Shown here piece after piece: positions 28,246-37,598 of a DNA stretch of 64,000 bases. This stretch comes from Microbacterium saperdae (GTDB lineage: Bacteria; Actinomycetota; Actinomycetes; Actinomycetales; Microbacteriaceae): positions 1,550,001-1,614,000 of the forward strand of contig NZ_VFOX01000001.1 in assembly GCF_006716345.1 (NCBI RefSeq), read 5' to 3'. The position numbers and the translations under genes are program-made. Each line of letters starts with the position of its first letter. The stretch's first letter is position 1. The notes below the pieces were generated by a model, which saw only the letters and a list, made by a program, of their open reading frames with translations, ran no database searches and was not told the origin of the DNA.

Positions 28246-29134
28246 GCAGACGCGAAGTGGGTTCGTGACCTTCGTCGGGCGCCCGAATGTGGGCAAGTCC
28301 ACGCTGACCAACGCGCTGGTGGGAGAGAAGATCGCGATCACCAGCGAGAAGCCGCAGACGACGCGGCGCGCGATCCGCGGCATCGTGAATCGCCCGGAGG
28401 GGCAGCTCGTCATCGTGGACACCCCGGGGATCCACAAGCCGCGCACGTTGCTCGGCGAACGCCTCAACGACCTCGTCGATCAGGTTCTCGGCGACGTCGA
28501 CGTGATCGGGTTCTGCGTTCCCGCGACGGAGAAGGTCGGGCCGGGAGATCGTCGTATCGCGGCGTCGCTGGACGGGTATCCGCGCGCCAAGAAGGTCGCG
28601 ATCGTCACCAAGACCGATGCGGCGGGCCGAGACGACATCACCGAGCGCCTGCTCGAGGTCGATGCGCTGCGTGAGGACTGGGCGGCGGTCGTGCCGCTCT
28701 CGGCACTCACCCGCGATCAGCTCGAGGTGCTCGCGGATGAGCTGCTCAGCCTGATGCCCAAGGGGCCGCCCCTGTATGAAGAGGGGATCACGACCGATGA
28801 GTCGCAGGAGGACCGCATCGCCGAGATGATCCGCGAAGCGGCACTCGAGGGCGTTCGCGATGAGTTGCCGCACTCGATCGCCGTGATCATCGACGAGGTC
28901 TCCCGGCGTGAGGACAGCGACTTCACCGACGTGCACGCGCAGATCGTCGTCGAGCGTGACAGCCAGAAGGCGATCATCATCGGCCACAAGGGCAAGCGGC
29001 TGCGCGACGTCGGCGCCCGCGCGCGCGGCGGTATCGAGGAGCTTCTCGGTACCCGGGTGTTCCTCGGCCTGCACGTGAAGGTCGCCAAGGAATGGCAGCG
29101 CGACCCGAAGCAGTTGGGCCGGCTCGGATTCTGA
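28238..29134 (+). CDS. era: GTPase Era
   Basis: 298 residues. G1 is G-R-P-N-V-G-K-S-T (14-22), G2 around T-T-R-R-A-I-R-G, G3 D-T-P-G-I-H (61-66), G4 T-K-T-D, and a C-terminal KH domain with I-V-V-E-R-D-S-Q-K-A-I-I-I-G-H-K-G. Era binds the 3' end of 16S rRNA and couples ribosome assembly to the cell cycle. Start at 28238 chosen because it gives the family N-terminus before the G1 loop; a start 87 bases upstream would lie inside the CBS gene. Overlaps the CBS stop by 8 bases. Confidence 0.97.
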   Translation: MTEQTRSGFVTFVGRPNVGKSTLTNALVGEKIAITSEKPQTTRRAIRGIVNRPEGQLVIVDTPGIHKPRTLLGERLNDLVDQVLGDVDVIGFCVPATEKVGPGDRRIAASLDGYPRAKKVAIVTKTDAAGRDDITERLLEVDALREDWAAVVPLSALTRDQLEVLADELLSLMPKGPPLYEEGITTDESQEDRIAEMIREAALEGVRDELPHSIAVIIDEVSRREDSDFTDVHAQIVVERDSQKAIIIGHKGKRLRDVGARARGGIEELLGTRVFLGLHVKVAKEWQRDPKQLGRLGF

Positions 29135-29157
29135 CATGAGCCCGAGAGACGGATCGA

Positions 29158-29177
29158 CGGCGGCGGGAAGGCCGCCG
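29158..29177. repeat. GC-rich hairpin between era and the first sigma gene
   Basis: CGGCGGC and GCCGCCG separated by GGGAAG, 11 bases before the sigma ATG. No T-tract, so not a convincing terminator; it may mask or space the sigma start. Confidence 0.4.
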
Positions 29178-29188
29178 ACCTCGCAGAA

Positions 29189-29740
29189 ATGACCGGCCGC
29201 AGCGAAGACCCGAACTCGCTGCAGGACGAGGTCTTCACACGAGTCTTCGACGCCAACTGGGCGGCGCTACGTCATCACATCGAAGGTGCCGTCGCGGACG
29301 ACGACGAGGTCACCGAGATCGTCTCCGCCGTGTTCCTCGAAGCCTGGACGCGGTTGGACGTCGCCAAGCCGATGGGTCGCGTGTGGCTGTTCCGCGCGGC
29401 CGATCGTGAACTGCGCGCCCGTACGGGACGTGCGCCGAGCAGGCTGGCAGTGCTCGATGCCGTGCACCACGGCATGGCAGGAACCTCTGAGGAGCCCGGT
29501 GAAGCGGACCTCTCTGCCGATCAGATGCCGGATCGTGACAGTGTCCTTCGCGCTTTGGCTGTCCTCACCTCGCGTCAGAGGCGTATCATCATGCTGGCAT
29601 ACTGGGACGGGCTCACCGAGGGGGAGATCTCAGAGCTGACGCGGTATCCGCGCCGCAGCGTGCGGACGATGTTGCGCCGCGCAGAGAAGCGGATGCGGGA
29701 TGCGCTGGGCCTGGAGGGGGCGAGTGAGCGTGAGGGGTGA
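29189..29740 (+). CDS. Sigma-70 family factor 1 (ECF-like)
   Basis: 183 residues with only sigma region 2 and region 4, as in ECF factors. Region 2 is diverged: D-D-D-E-V-T-E-I-V-S-A-V-F-L-E-A-W near residue 38. Region 4 is L-T-S-R-Q-R-R-I-I-M-L-A-Y-W-D-G-L-T-E-G-E-I-S followed by a second helix R-R-S-V-R-T-M-L-R-R-A. About half of its first 78 residues (40 by my count) are identical to sigma factor 2 at 32256. The last 17 bases overlap the membrane-protein gene. No usual N-terminal extension. No clear Shine-Dalgarno at the ATG. The target promoters are unknown; control by the coupled membrane protein is likely (inference). Confidence 0.85.
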   Translation: MTGRSEDPNSLQDEVFTRVFDANWAALRHHIEGAVADDDEVTEIVSAVFLEAWTRLDVAKPMGRVWLFRAADRELRARTGRAPSRLAVLDAVHHGMAGTSEEPGEADLSADQMPDRDSVLRALAVLTSRQRRIIMLAYWDGLTEGEISELTRYPRRSVRTMLRRAEKRMRDALGLEGASEREG

Positions 29741-30713
29741 CGAAGCTGTGCTCGAACGAGCATTGACGGAGGCCGATCCGGCGCGCACTCCGCGTGACGC
29801 GGCCCCCGATGCCCGCGCCCTCGCCACCCGAGATCGTATTCTGCGCAAGGCTCGCGCCGCGCAGCGTCCTCATTCCCGCGCCATCGGATGGGCGTCCGGT
29901 GCCGTCGCCGTCGGCGCCTCGGCCATCTTCGCCGTCGCCATGCTGCTGCCGCAGGAGACGGCCTCCGCCGGCACCCCGGCACCGCTTCATTTCGACGGCT
30001 CCAGCACGATCGCGGAGATCGTAGAGGGCGCGGATGCCGATCTCGCGGCCGTCTCGGGTCCCTCCGTGCCTCTGCGCAAGGTGAATGCGGCTTCCTGGGG
30101 CTTTTCGGTCGACGTGGTCGATGAGAGCACGCATGTCGCGCCACAGCTGTCCGAACTGACCTGGAGCCCCGATGGCTCCGGACGCATGACGATCGTGCGC
30201 GGCGTCCCTTACGACCCCACCGACGCGGTCGCGAACAATCGCGCCGAAGTGAGCAGCAGCGGCGACGTCGTCTCGGATCTGATCATGGCGCCCGGAGACT
30301 TCGTGCCGCCATGGAGCGAGATGCCCGGAGATTCGCGCGACGACATCGTCGCTCTGCTGACCGCATTCGGGATGCCTGCCGGCCCGACCGCCTTCGACAT
30401 CGAATCGGCGCTCACCTCGACGTTCGACATGTGGACGCTCACCAACACGCAGCATCGCGAGATCCTCGCGCTGCTCGAGGAGACCGGGGAAGGAGTGGCT
30501 CTCGGCGATTCCACCGACCGGCTCGGACGCCCCGTGGCCGGAATCCAGTTCTTCACGCCCGACAAGGGCGCCAAGGACGTCGTGCTCGTGTCGCTCGACA
30601 CCGGACGGATCGTCGGAGTCGAGCGGACCGCGATCATCGCAGACGAAGTCTTCCCGGCGGGAGCGATCATCGCGTACCGGATGTGGGACGTGGAGAGTGG
30701 AGTGATCCGATGA
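29724..30713 (+). CDS. Single-span membrane protein 1, candidate regulator of sigma factor 1 (CU044_5270-like)
   Basis: 329 residues: an N-terminal cytoplasmic part of about 55 residues with T-R-D-R-I-L-R-K, one membrane span (I-G-W-A-S-G-A-V-A-V-G-A-S-A-I-F-A-V), and a 250-residue outside domain. The outside part has W-S-P-D-G-S-G, L-T-N-T-Q-H-R-E-I-L-A-L-L, D-R-L-G-R-P-V-A-G and D-T-G-R-I-V-G-V-E-R, a layout resembling CU044_5270-type proteins that often follow sigma genes (inference). No zinc anti-sigma motif (H-x3-C-x2-C) is seen. The GTG at 29724 follows GGAGGGG and overlaps the sigma gene; GTG at 29730 is possible. The stop overlaps the next ATG. Paralogue at 31285. Confidence 0.75.
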   Translation: MSVRGDEAVLERALTEADPARTPRDAAPDARALATRDRILRKARAAQRPHSRAIGWASGAVAVGASAIFAVAMLLPQETASAGTPAPLHFDGSSTIAEIVEGADADLAAVSGPSVPLRKVNAASWGFSVDVVDESTHVAPQLSELTWSPDGSGRMTIVRGVPYDPTDAVANNRAEVSSSGDVVSDLIMAPGDFVPPWSEMPGDSRDDIVALLTAFGMPAGPTAFDIESALTSTFDMWTLTNTQHREILALLEETGEGVALGDSTDRLGRPVAGIQFFTPDKGAKDVVLVSLDTGRIVGVERTAIIADEVFPAGAIIAYRMWDVESGVIR

Positions 30714-31186
30714 AGCGCACAGGCGTGATGTTCACATTGATGCTCGCGGCCGTGTTCGCGATCGGTGCCGTCCCGGCCGCCGCATCCGCCGCGGAGCCGG
30801 TCATCGTCCCGGAGCCTGCGATCGCCGAGATGCTGGCGGAGGTTCCCGGTGGCGTCCTGATCGACAGCAACCATGCAGTGTGGCCGGAACTCGACATGGA
30901 GATGACCGTTCCGGTCGCATCAGGCGTGTCGGCGCGGGCGGTCGCCGGCTGTGCGACAGGCAAGATCTGCGCCTTCAACGCGGCATTCGCCGACGGCAAC
31001 TTCCTCAGTTTCGGGACGTGCGGGATCCACAGCATCCCCTCGAGCTTCACCGTGAAGTCGGTCGCGAATGCACGCTCGTCAGGAACGGCGCAGGCGCGCA
31101 ACGGAGCGACCGTGCTCAAGTCGATCAGCGCCGGCACCTACCAGAACACGACTGGTACGGTGACGAACATCCGTTGCATCCTCTGA
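30710..31186 (+). CDS. Secreted small protein resembling peptidase inhibitor family I36
   Basis: 158 residues. M-K-R-T followed by a hydrophobic core and A-A-A-S-A-A-E is a Sec signal peptide with cleavage near residue 24. The mature part has P-G-G-V-L-I-D-S-N-H-A-V-W and then C-A-T-G-K-I-C-A-F-N, a G-T-C-G and a terminal C, fitting the beta/gamma-crystallin-like I36 inhibitor family (recognised by its 'C.SG..C.F......G....F..C' pattern). Four to five cysteines could form disulfides. ATGA overlap with the membrane-protein gene means it is coupled to sigma unit 1. It may be an output or a ligand of the sigma/membrane system (inference); inhibition of a peptidase is not proven. Confidence 0.7.
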   Translation: MKRTGVMFTLMLAAVFAIGAVPAAASAAEPVIVPEPAIAEMLAEVPGGVLIDSNHAVWPELDMEMTVPVASGVSARAVAGCATGKICAFNAAFADGNFLSFGTCGIHSIPSSFTVKSVANARSSGTAQARNGATVLKSISAGTYQNTTGTVTNIRCIL

Positions 31187-31188
31187 GC

Positions 31189-31217
31189 GGTCAGATCGGC
31201 GATTGATCTCGGTCAGA
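31189..31217. repeat. Direct repeat GGTCAGA, 22 bases apart
   Basis: Two copies at 31189-31195 and 31211-31217 in the 98-base gap before the second membrane-protein gene. The second copy belongs to the palindrome GGTCAGACC. The spacing is two helical turns, so a regulator site is possible, but the copies could be chance. Confidence 0.35.
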
Positions 31218-31284
31218 CCCCATCCGTGCGCCGCAGAGAAGGTTCGCGCGGTTCGAAGTCAGTGAAGTGAACGTGGAGAACTCA

Positions 31285-32259
31285 GTGCCAGAGAACGCGT
31301 CTCTGGAGACGATGCTGCGCGCGGCGGCACCGGCGCGCACCGCTGCGGACGCGAAGCCGAACGCAGCGGCGCTGCTGGCTCGCGACCGCATCCTGCGTAC
31401 CGATCAGCGCCCGCAGCGCCGGGGTCGAACGATGGTCATCGGCTGGGCATCGGGGCTGGCACTCGCCACCGCATCCGTGATCGTCGCAGCCGTGGTGATG
31501 ATGCCGCAGACGACGGCGCGCGCAGGAGCAGCGCTCTCGTCATCCGCCCTCTTGCCGACTGTCGCCGAGGTCGTGGAAGACGCGCACACGGAGCTGGCGG
31601 CATCCGCCGGGCCCGTCGAGCCGAGGCGCTTCGTCAAGACGGCATCCTGGAACTTCTCCGTCGACGCCGGCACCGGAGAGCTCCGCGTCTTCACGCAGCT
31701 CTCGACCATCTCCTGGGAGGCCGACGGATCCGGTCACGTGGTCATCGTGAACAGCGCGGAACAGGACCCGAACGACGCCGAGTGGTACTCGCATTCGCAG
31801 ATACCCACGTCCGGATCGACCGAGGAGTTCCCGATGCTGCCCGGGGAATTCCTCACTCCGGTGACGGATCCACCGGGGGAGTCCCTGGCAGCGATGCGCG
31901 AGGCACTCGACGCTCTGCAGTTGCCCCGAGATGCGTCCGCGTTCGAGGTCGTGACGGCGATCACAACCCTGCTCGGGCAGTGGACGCTGACGAACGCGCA
32001 GCACGCCGCCCTCCTGACCATCATCGAGGAAGCAGGCGATGTCGGGATCGTTCCCGTGACGAATGATCGTCTCGGGCGACCGGTCACCGGTCTGCGCGTG
32101 CTGTCTGCGGACGGCGCGGTCAGCGATGTGGTCTTCGTCTCGACCGATACCGGACGCATCGTGGGTCTCGAGCGGAACGTGATCAAGGGTGACGATCTGC
32201 TCCCGGCGGGAGCGATCATGGGGTATCAGCTCTGGGACCTCGAAGGACTGGTCGGATGA
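31285..32259 (+). CDS. Single-span membrane protein 2, paralogue coupled to sigma factor 2
   Basis: 324 residues with the same plan as the protein at 29724: cytoplasmic head with A-R-D-R-I-L-R, one span (I-G-W-A-S-G-L-A-L-A-T-A-S-V-I-V-A-A), outside domain with W-E-A-D-G-S-G, L-T-N-A-Q-H-A-A-L-L-T-I-I, D-R-L-G-R-P-V-T-G and D-T-G-R-I-V-G-L-E-R, ending A-G-A-I-M-G-Y-Q-L-W-D. GTG at 31285 is preferred because GGAG lies 6 bases upstream; a GTG at 31267 is open too. Its stop overlaps the ATG of sigma factor 2, i.e. here the membrane protein precedes the sigma gene, the reverse of unit 1. Anti-sigma activity is inferred from context only. Confidence 0.72.
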   Translation: MPENASLETMLRAAAPARTAADAKPNAAALLARDRILRTDQRPQRRGRTMVIGWASGLALATASVIVAAVVMMPQTTARAGAALSSSALLPTVAEVVEDAHTELAASAGPVEPRRFVKTASWNFSVDAGTGELRVFTQLSTISWEADGSGHVVIVNSAEQDPNDAEWYSHSQIPTSGSTEEFPMLPGEFLTPVTDPPGESLAAMREALDALQLPRDASAFEVVTAITTLLGQWTLTNAQHAALLTIIEEAGDVGIVPVTNDRLGRPVTGLRVLSADGAVSDVVFVSTDTGRIVGLERNVIKGDDLLPAGAIMGYQLWDLEGLVG

Positions 32260-32831
32260 GCGGCCGGTCGGAGGCCCGCAGCACGCAGAGAGAAGCGATC
32301 TTCAAAGAGATCTACGACACACTCTGGGCACCCGTGCAACGTCATGTCGAGTGTGTGGTCGAGGACGACTCCGAAGTGACGGAGATCGTTTCGGATGTGT
32401 TCCTCCTGGCCTGGCGCAAACTCGATGCCGCGAAACCCCTCGGCCTCATCTGGTTGATCAGAGCTGCGGACAACAAGCTCAAGGATCGCGAGCGCAGCCG
32501 GCGTGCCCGTGCGCGCGCGATGGAGACGGTCCATGCCGTGTATGCGGCGCCGGGTGACGACGACATGCTCGACACCCTCGCCGTGCGCCACGCGGTCGTC
32601 AAGGCGCTGACACAGCGCGAGCGCCGCATCGTGATGCTGGCGTACTGGGATCAGCTCTCGGCCGGGGAGATCGCCGAGTTGCTCCGCTGCTCCCAGGCGT
32701 CCGTGTGGACGACACTCAGCCGGGCACGGAAGAAGCTGGAGAGGGAGCTCGGGCTCGGAGAGAGCGAAGGAGCGGCCGAGGCGCGACAGGCTGTCGAGGC
32801 CGCACGCCCTGCACCTCGCACGACCGGGTGA
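32256..32831 (+). CDS. Sigma-70 family factor 2 (ECF-like), paralogue of factor 1
   Basis: 191 residues, region 2 with D-D-S-E-V-T-E-I-V-S-D-V-F-L-L-A-W and region 4 L-T-Q-R-E-R-R-I-V-M-L-A-Y-W-D-Q-L-S-A-G-E-I-A, then S-V-W-T-T-L-S-R-A-R-K-K-L. Its N-terminus M-S-G-R-S-E mirrors M-T-G-R-S-E of factor 1, showing a duplication. A 25-residue Ala/Glu-rich tail after region 4 is absent from factor 1. It is translated from the 4-base overlap with the membrane-protein gene. Recognition helices differ (S-Q-A-S-V-W-T-T against P-R-R-S-V-R-T-M), so the two probably read different -35 elements (inference). Confidence 0.85.
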   Translation: MSGRSEARSTQREAIFKEIYDTLWAPVQRHVECVVEDDSEVTEIVSDVFLLAWRKLDAAKPLGLIWLIRAADNKLKDRERSRRARARAMETVHAVYAAPGDDDMLDTLAVRHAVVKALTQRERRIVMLAYWDQLSAGEIAELLRCSQASVWTTLSRARKKLERELGLGESEGAAEARQAVEAARPAPRTTG

Positions 32832-33221
32832 CACGGCGTATTTTCGGAGGCGGAGTCCACGACCGAAGCGCCGTGGACAGGGCGCATTGCGCGAGACGCG
32901 AATACCTGACATACGAGTTAATCCATGCGTTGGACTTTGCTCTCAGGGGGGTAGACGGCCTACCGTTTTAGTGAGCCACTCGGCCGTCGAGGAAACGATT
33001 GCCCTCGTCCCCGACGACCGGGTGGATCGCAACTGGCCACGCCTGTCCCTACCGGGGGGTAAGGGCAGTGGGGCAGAGGCGAAGGCTTCACTCTCGAATC
33101 CGGGGGGCATGCGAGAGGAAGTCGCAGACGGTGGCGTTTCGTTGAAAGCGGAACGTCACCGTCTTCTGGTTCGGGGTTCCGCGAGATGATGGACGCACCG
33201 ATCTTCACAGGAGGCGCGACC
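32832..33221. other. Gene-poor interval with one short stem-loop
   Basis: I find no convincing gene in these 390 bases. A short stem GGTAG/CTACC with a 5-base loop (32949-32963) is followed by GTTTTAG and could be a weak terminator of the sigma unit. TTGGAC 16 bases before TAGACG around 32932-32956 looks promoter-like but the -10 is poor. A 100-residue open frame at 32887-33189 has no family features. The ribosome site AGGAGG near the right end belongs to the oxidoreductase. Confidence 0.4.
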
Positions 33222-34157
33222 ATGGCCCAGCACTGGATTGCCACGACGGCAGGAGCTCCGGAGGCCTGGACCTTCGAGGAGTATGACGTTGCGGAGCCCG
33301 CCGAGGGCGAGGTCACGATCCGCGTCCACGCGGCAGGCGTCAATCCGGCCGACGCCAAGCACGTCGCCGCCCCACGCGCTGGCCTCGAGTTCCCTGTGCC
33401 GATCGGGTACGAGATCTCGGGCGAGATCACGGCTATCGGACCGCGCACGCGCATCGGCTCCGGTGACGCGGAGATCGGTGACGAGGTCGTCGCCTTCCGC
33501 ATCTACGGAGGATACGCGACCGACATCGCGGTTCCCGCGGCAAAGGTGTTCGCGAAACCCACGACGCTTACGCATCCTGAGGCAGCGAACCTCCTGCTCG
33601 CCGGCACCACCGCGGCCGAGATGCTCTCCGTCGTCGGCGCTGCGCCGGGGGAGACGATCCTGCTCCACGGCGCGTCGGGTGCGGTGGGCGTCAGCGTGCT
33701 GCAGCAGGCGCACCTCCGCGGCATCCGCGTGATCGGCACGGCCAGTGAGGAGCGCTTCGCCGAGATCCGTCGTTTTGGCGGAATCCCGGTCCGCTACGGT
33801 GTCGGGCTGCTCGACCGGGTGCGACAGGCCGCTGGCGCCCCGCTCTCGGCAGCTCTCGACGCGGTCGGCACGGACGAAGCCATCGACACATCTCTCGAGC
33901 TCGTCGCCGACCCCCGACGTATCTTCACGATCGCTGCCTTCGGACGTGCGTCCGAGGCCGGCATCCTTGCGATCGCCGGCTCAATGCCCGCCAGCGCGAC
34001 GTTCCGCGATGAGGTGCGCGGTGAGCTGACGGCGCTCGCGCAGAACGGCGATCTCGTCGTCCCCGTGGCGCGGACCTATCCGCTGGATCAGGCACCGGAA
34101 GCCCACCGGTTCCTCGCGACCGGTCACCCCGGCGGCAAGATCGCGCTGATCCCGTAG
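33222..34157 (+). CDS. NADP-dependent zinc-free alcohol dehydrogenase/quinone oxidoreductase
   Basis: 311 residues, MDR superfamily. The substrate half has V-H-A-A-G-V-N-P-A-D-A-K; the nucleotide half begins with L-L-H-G-A-S-G-A-V-G-V-S (150-ff), the usual NADPH-binding motif of quinone oxidoreductases. The zinc-binding residues of true alcohol dehydrogenases are absent. AGGAGG lies 7 bases upstream of the ATG at 33222; an ATG 36 bases earlier is not preceded by one. Convergent with the lipoprotein gene 1 base downstream. It probably reduces quinones or enones in the cytoplasm. Confidence 0.88.
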   Translation: MAQHWIATTAGAPEAWTFEEYDVAEPAEGEVTIRVHAAGVNPADAKHVAAPRAGLEFPVPIGYEISGEITAIGPRTRIGSGDAEIGDEVVAFRIYGGYATDIAVPAAKVFAKPTTLTHPEAANLLLAGTTAAEMLSVVGAAPGETILLHGASGAVGVSVLQQAHLRGIRVIGTASEERFAEIRRFGGIPVRYGVGLLDRVRQAAGAPLSAALDAVGTDEAIDTSLELVADPRRIFTIAAFGRASEAGILAIAGSMPASATFRDEVRGELTALAQNGDLVVPVARTYPLDQAPEAHRFLATGHPGGKIALIP

Positions 34158-34158
34158 G

Positions 34159-34806
34159 TCAGTCGATCTCGCGCAGCGCCGACGTCACCACCACGACACC
34201 GTCGCCGAACTCGGCATCCGCGGCATCCTGGATCGTTCCGTCGTCCCACACAACCTGCAGCCACACGTAGCCACGATCGGTCCAGATGCTCAGCGCGTCC
34301 TGGCCCAGACGTGCCGCGATGTCATCCTGGATCGTCGTGAGCTCGGCCTCGGCGGTCGTGCCATCGACACCATCCGTGGGGTCCTCCGGTCGGATCGGGT
34401 CGTAGAGGGCGAGCATGATGGGCGGATCGGTGTTGAGGTACCGCTCGCCGTCGTATGTGCCGTAGACGGCATACGTTCCCCACGTCACGTCACCGCTGGT
34501 CTCGCTGCCGTCGACGCCGTCCCACGTCCAGTCGTCCAGTGGGATGCCGGTGCACTGCGGCGGATACGACTCCGCGACGGCGCCGAGGCAGAGCTGCACG
34601 TCGCCGTCGACGTCCATCACCGTTCCGGTCGCGATCACGCGCCCGTTCGGGAGGCCGGGCTGTGCTGTCTCCAGGAGCTGATCGGACGAGACCGTCGTGC
34701 TGGTCGGCGCAGGGGAGCCCCCCGGCCCCGTTGCGCACGCGCTCAGCGCGAGGAGCCCGGCGAGGGATGCCGAGGCGAGGACCAGGCGACGCTGCGATGT
34801 ACTCAT
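34159..34806 (-). CDS. Lipoprotein of unknown function
   Basis: 215 residues starting M-S-T-S-Q-R-R followed by a hydrophobic segment and lipobox L-S-A-C (Cys24), then a Ser/Thr/Pro-rich linker. The outside part is acidic and contains two extra cysteines (C-L-G and Q-C-T-G) that could pair, and W-T-W-D-G-V-D-G. I do not recognise the domain. It is divergent from the leu leader and leuA and has no obvious partner. No strong Shine-Dalgarno is seen. Confidence 0.65.
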   Translation of the reverse strand: MSTSQRRLVLASASLAGLLALSACATGPGGSPAPTSTTVSSDQLLETAQPGLPNGRVIATGTVMDVDGDVQLCLGAVAESYPPQCTGIPLDDWTWDGVDGSETSGDVTWGTYAVYGTYDGERYLNTDPPIMLALYDPIRPEDPTDGVDGTTAEAELTTIQDDIAARLGQDALSIWTDRGYVWLQVVWDDGTIQDAADAEFGDGVVVVTSALREID

Positions 34807-34870
34807 GACTGAGAGTGTCGGTCTCGTGCCGATCGTCTCAACATCGTCGAATCGGTTTCAGCTTCCCTGC

Positions 34871-34876
34871 TACCAT
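34871..34876 (+). promoter_or_regulatory. -10 hexamer TACCAT for the leuA leader transcript
   Basis: TACCAT is followed by 6 bases and the leader-peptide ATG, so transcription probably begins at or next to the leader start. Confidence 0.5.
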
Positions 34877-34882
34877 GACCAC

Positions 34883-34913
34883 ATGCCTTTCGGCGGACTG
34901 CTTCTTCTTAGCT

Positions 34914-34930
<17 letters not shown>
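34883..34930 (+). CDS. Leucine leader peptide of leuA
   Basis: 15 codons, M-P-F-G-G-L-L-L-L-S-C-R-D-E-S, ending with TAA. Four consecutive leucine codons (CTG CTT CTT CTT) form a charged-tRNA-Leu sensor. It ends 70 bases before leuA and its last codons are the left arm of an 11-bp inverted repeat. Ribosome stalling at the Leu run would alter pairing downstream and raise leuA expression when leucine is scarce (inference from the classical attenuation model). Leu-rich leaders before leuA are known in other Actinobacteria. Confidence 0.8.
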
Positions 34931-36755
<1,825 letters not shown>

Positions 36756-36762
36756 GCCGGAC

Positions 36763-36864
36763 GCCCTTCGTCTCGCTCCGCTCGCTCAGGGTGCGGACTC
36801 CCGCTCCCTGAGCGGACGGAGTCCCGCTCCCTGAGCGAGGAGCGAAGCGACGAGACGGAGGGGG
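36763..36864. repeat. Palindromic intergenic repeat, copy 1
   Basis: Lies between the convergent leuA and TRIC genes. Left arm starts GCCCTTCGTCTCG and includes GCTCGCTCAGG; the right part has CTGAGCGAGGAGCGAAGC and CGACGAGACGGAGG, largely the reverse complement. A shorter inner CCTGAGCGGACGGAGTCCC segment duplicates the arm. Same family as copies near 39.7 and 40.2 kb. It may also end transcription of both genes. Confidence 0.75.
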
Positions 36865-36865
36865 C

Positions 36866-37564
36866 CTAGAGGTCGACGCCGGGCTTGACGATCGCGATCG
36901 CGCCGGTCTCGGCGGCGACCTTGCGACGGTACAGGCGCCGCTGCTCCGGCAGGGAGACGTCGAAGCTGACCGCGAGCACGCGGATGACGGCCGTCACGAC
37001 GATCCCGATCACGGCAGCCAGGGTGATCGGCATCGCCAGGGCGTTCGCCACGGCGATGAACGCACAGCCGGCACCTGCGGCCACGGCGTAGAGCGACCCG
37101 ACGTGCATGATCGACGTCGGCAGGCCCATGAGCATGTCGCGCAGCACGCCCCCGCCGACGGCCGCGCACACGCCGATGAAGACGGCGGGGACGGGCGGGA
37201 TGCCGAAGGCGATGGCCTTGCTCGTGCCGAAGGCCCCGAACATCCCGATCACGACGGCGTCGAGCACCACGATGACGGTGTTCAGTCGGTTGAAGAGACC
37301 CGCCAGCAGCATCCCGAGCAGGGCCGCACCCGTGGCCGTCAACAGATACCAGTTGCTCTGCAGGGTCGCCGGTGTCTGCCCGAGCAGGATGTCGCGGATC
37401 AGACCGCCGCCCATCCCGATCATGATGCCGATGATCGCCACGCCCAGCCAGTCGAGCCGTCGCTGGCCCTGGAACCCCGATGCGAACATCGCGCCCTGCA
37501 CGCCACCGAGGCCGACGCCGAGCAGATCCGCCCAGAGCGGAATGGAGAAGAGCGGTTCGGTCAC
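36866..37564 (-). CDS. Trimeric intracellular cation channel family (UPF0126) membrane protein
   Basis: 232 residues from the GTG at 37564, seven hydrophobic segments. Two related halves each carry a [11 protein letters not shown] or [11 protein letters not shown] motif, the hallmark of the UPF0126/TRIC fold; these proteins conduct monovalent cations or anions. GTG gives the sequence [15 protein letters not shown]; a start 42 bases upstream would invade the recO promoter. GAGAATAGAGG lies just upstream, the same string that precedes dusB. Divergent from recO (34 bases between starts). Confidence 0.85.
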   Translation of the reverse strand: MTEPLFSIPLWADLLGVGLGGVQGAMFASGFQGQRRLDWLGVAIIGIMIGMGGGLIRDILLGQTPATLQSNWYLLTATGAALLGMLLAGLFNRLNTVIVVLDAVVIGMFGAFGTSKAIAFGIPPVPAVFIGVCAAVGGGVLRDMLMGLPTSIMHVGSLYAVAAGAGCAFIAVANALAMPITLAAVIGIVVTAVIRVLAVSFDVSLPEQRRLYRRKVAAETGAIAIVKPGVDL

Positions 37565-37586
37565 GCCTCTATTCTCGCGCACGGAG

Positions 37587-37592
37587 GATAAT
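37587..37592 (+). promoter_or_regulatory. -10 hexamer GATAAT for recO
   Basis: GATAAT is followed by 6 bases and the recO GTG, again leaderless geometry. Confidence 0.5.
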
Positions 37593-37598
37593 CGAACA

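Noticed and set aside
32887..33189. Possible 100-residue gene in the interval after the sigma block
   Set aside because: No ribosome site, no recognisable domain, and it overlaps the start region of the oxidoreductase in another frame.
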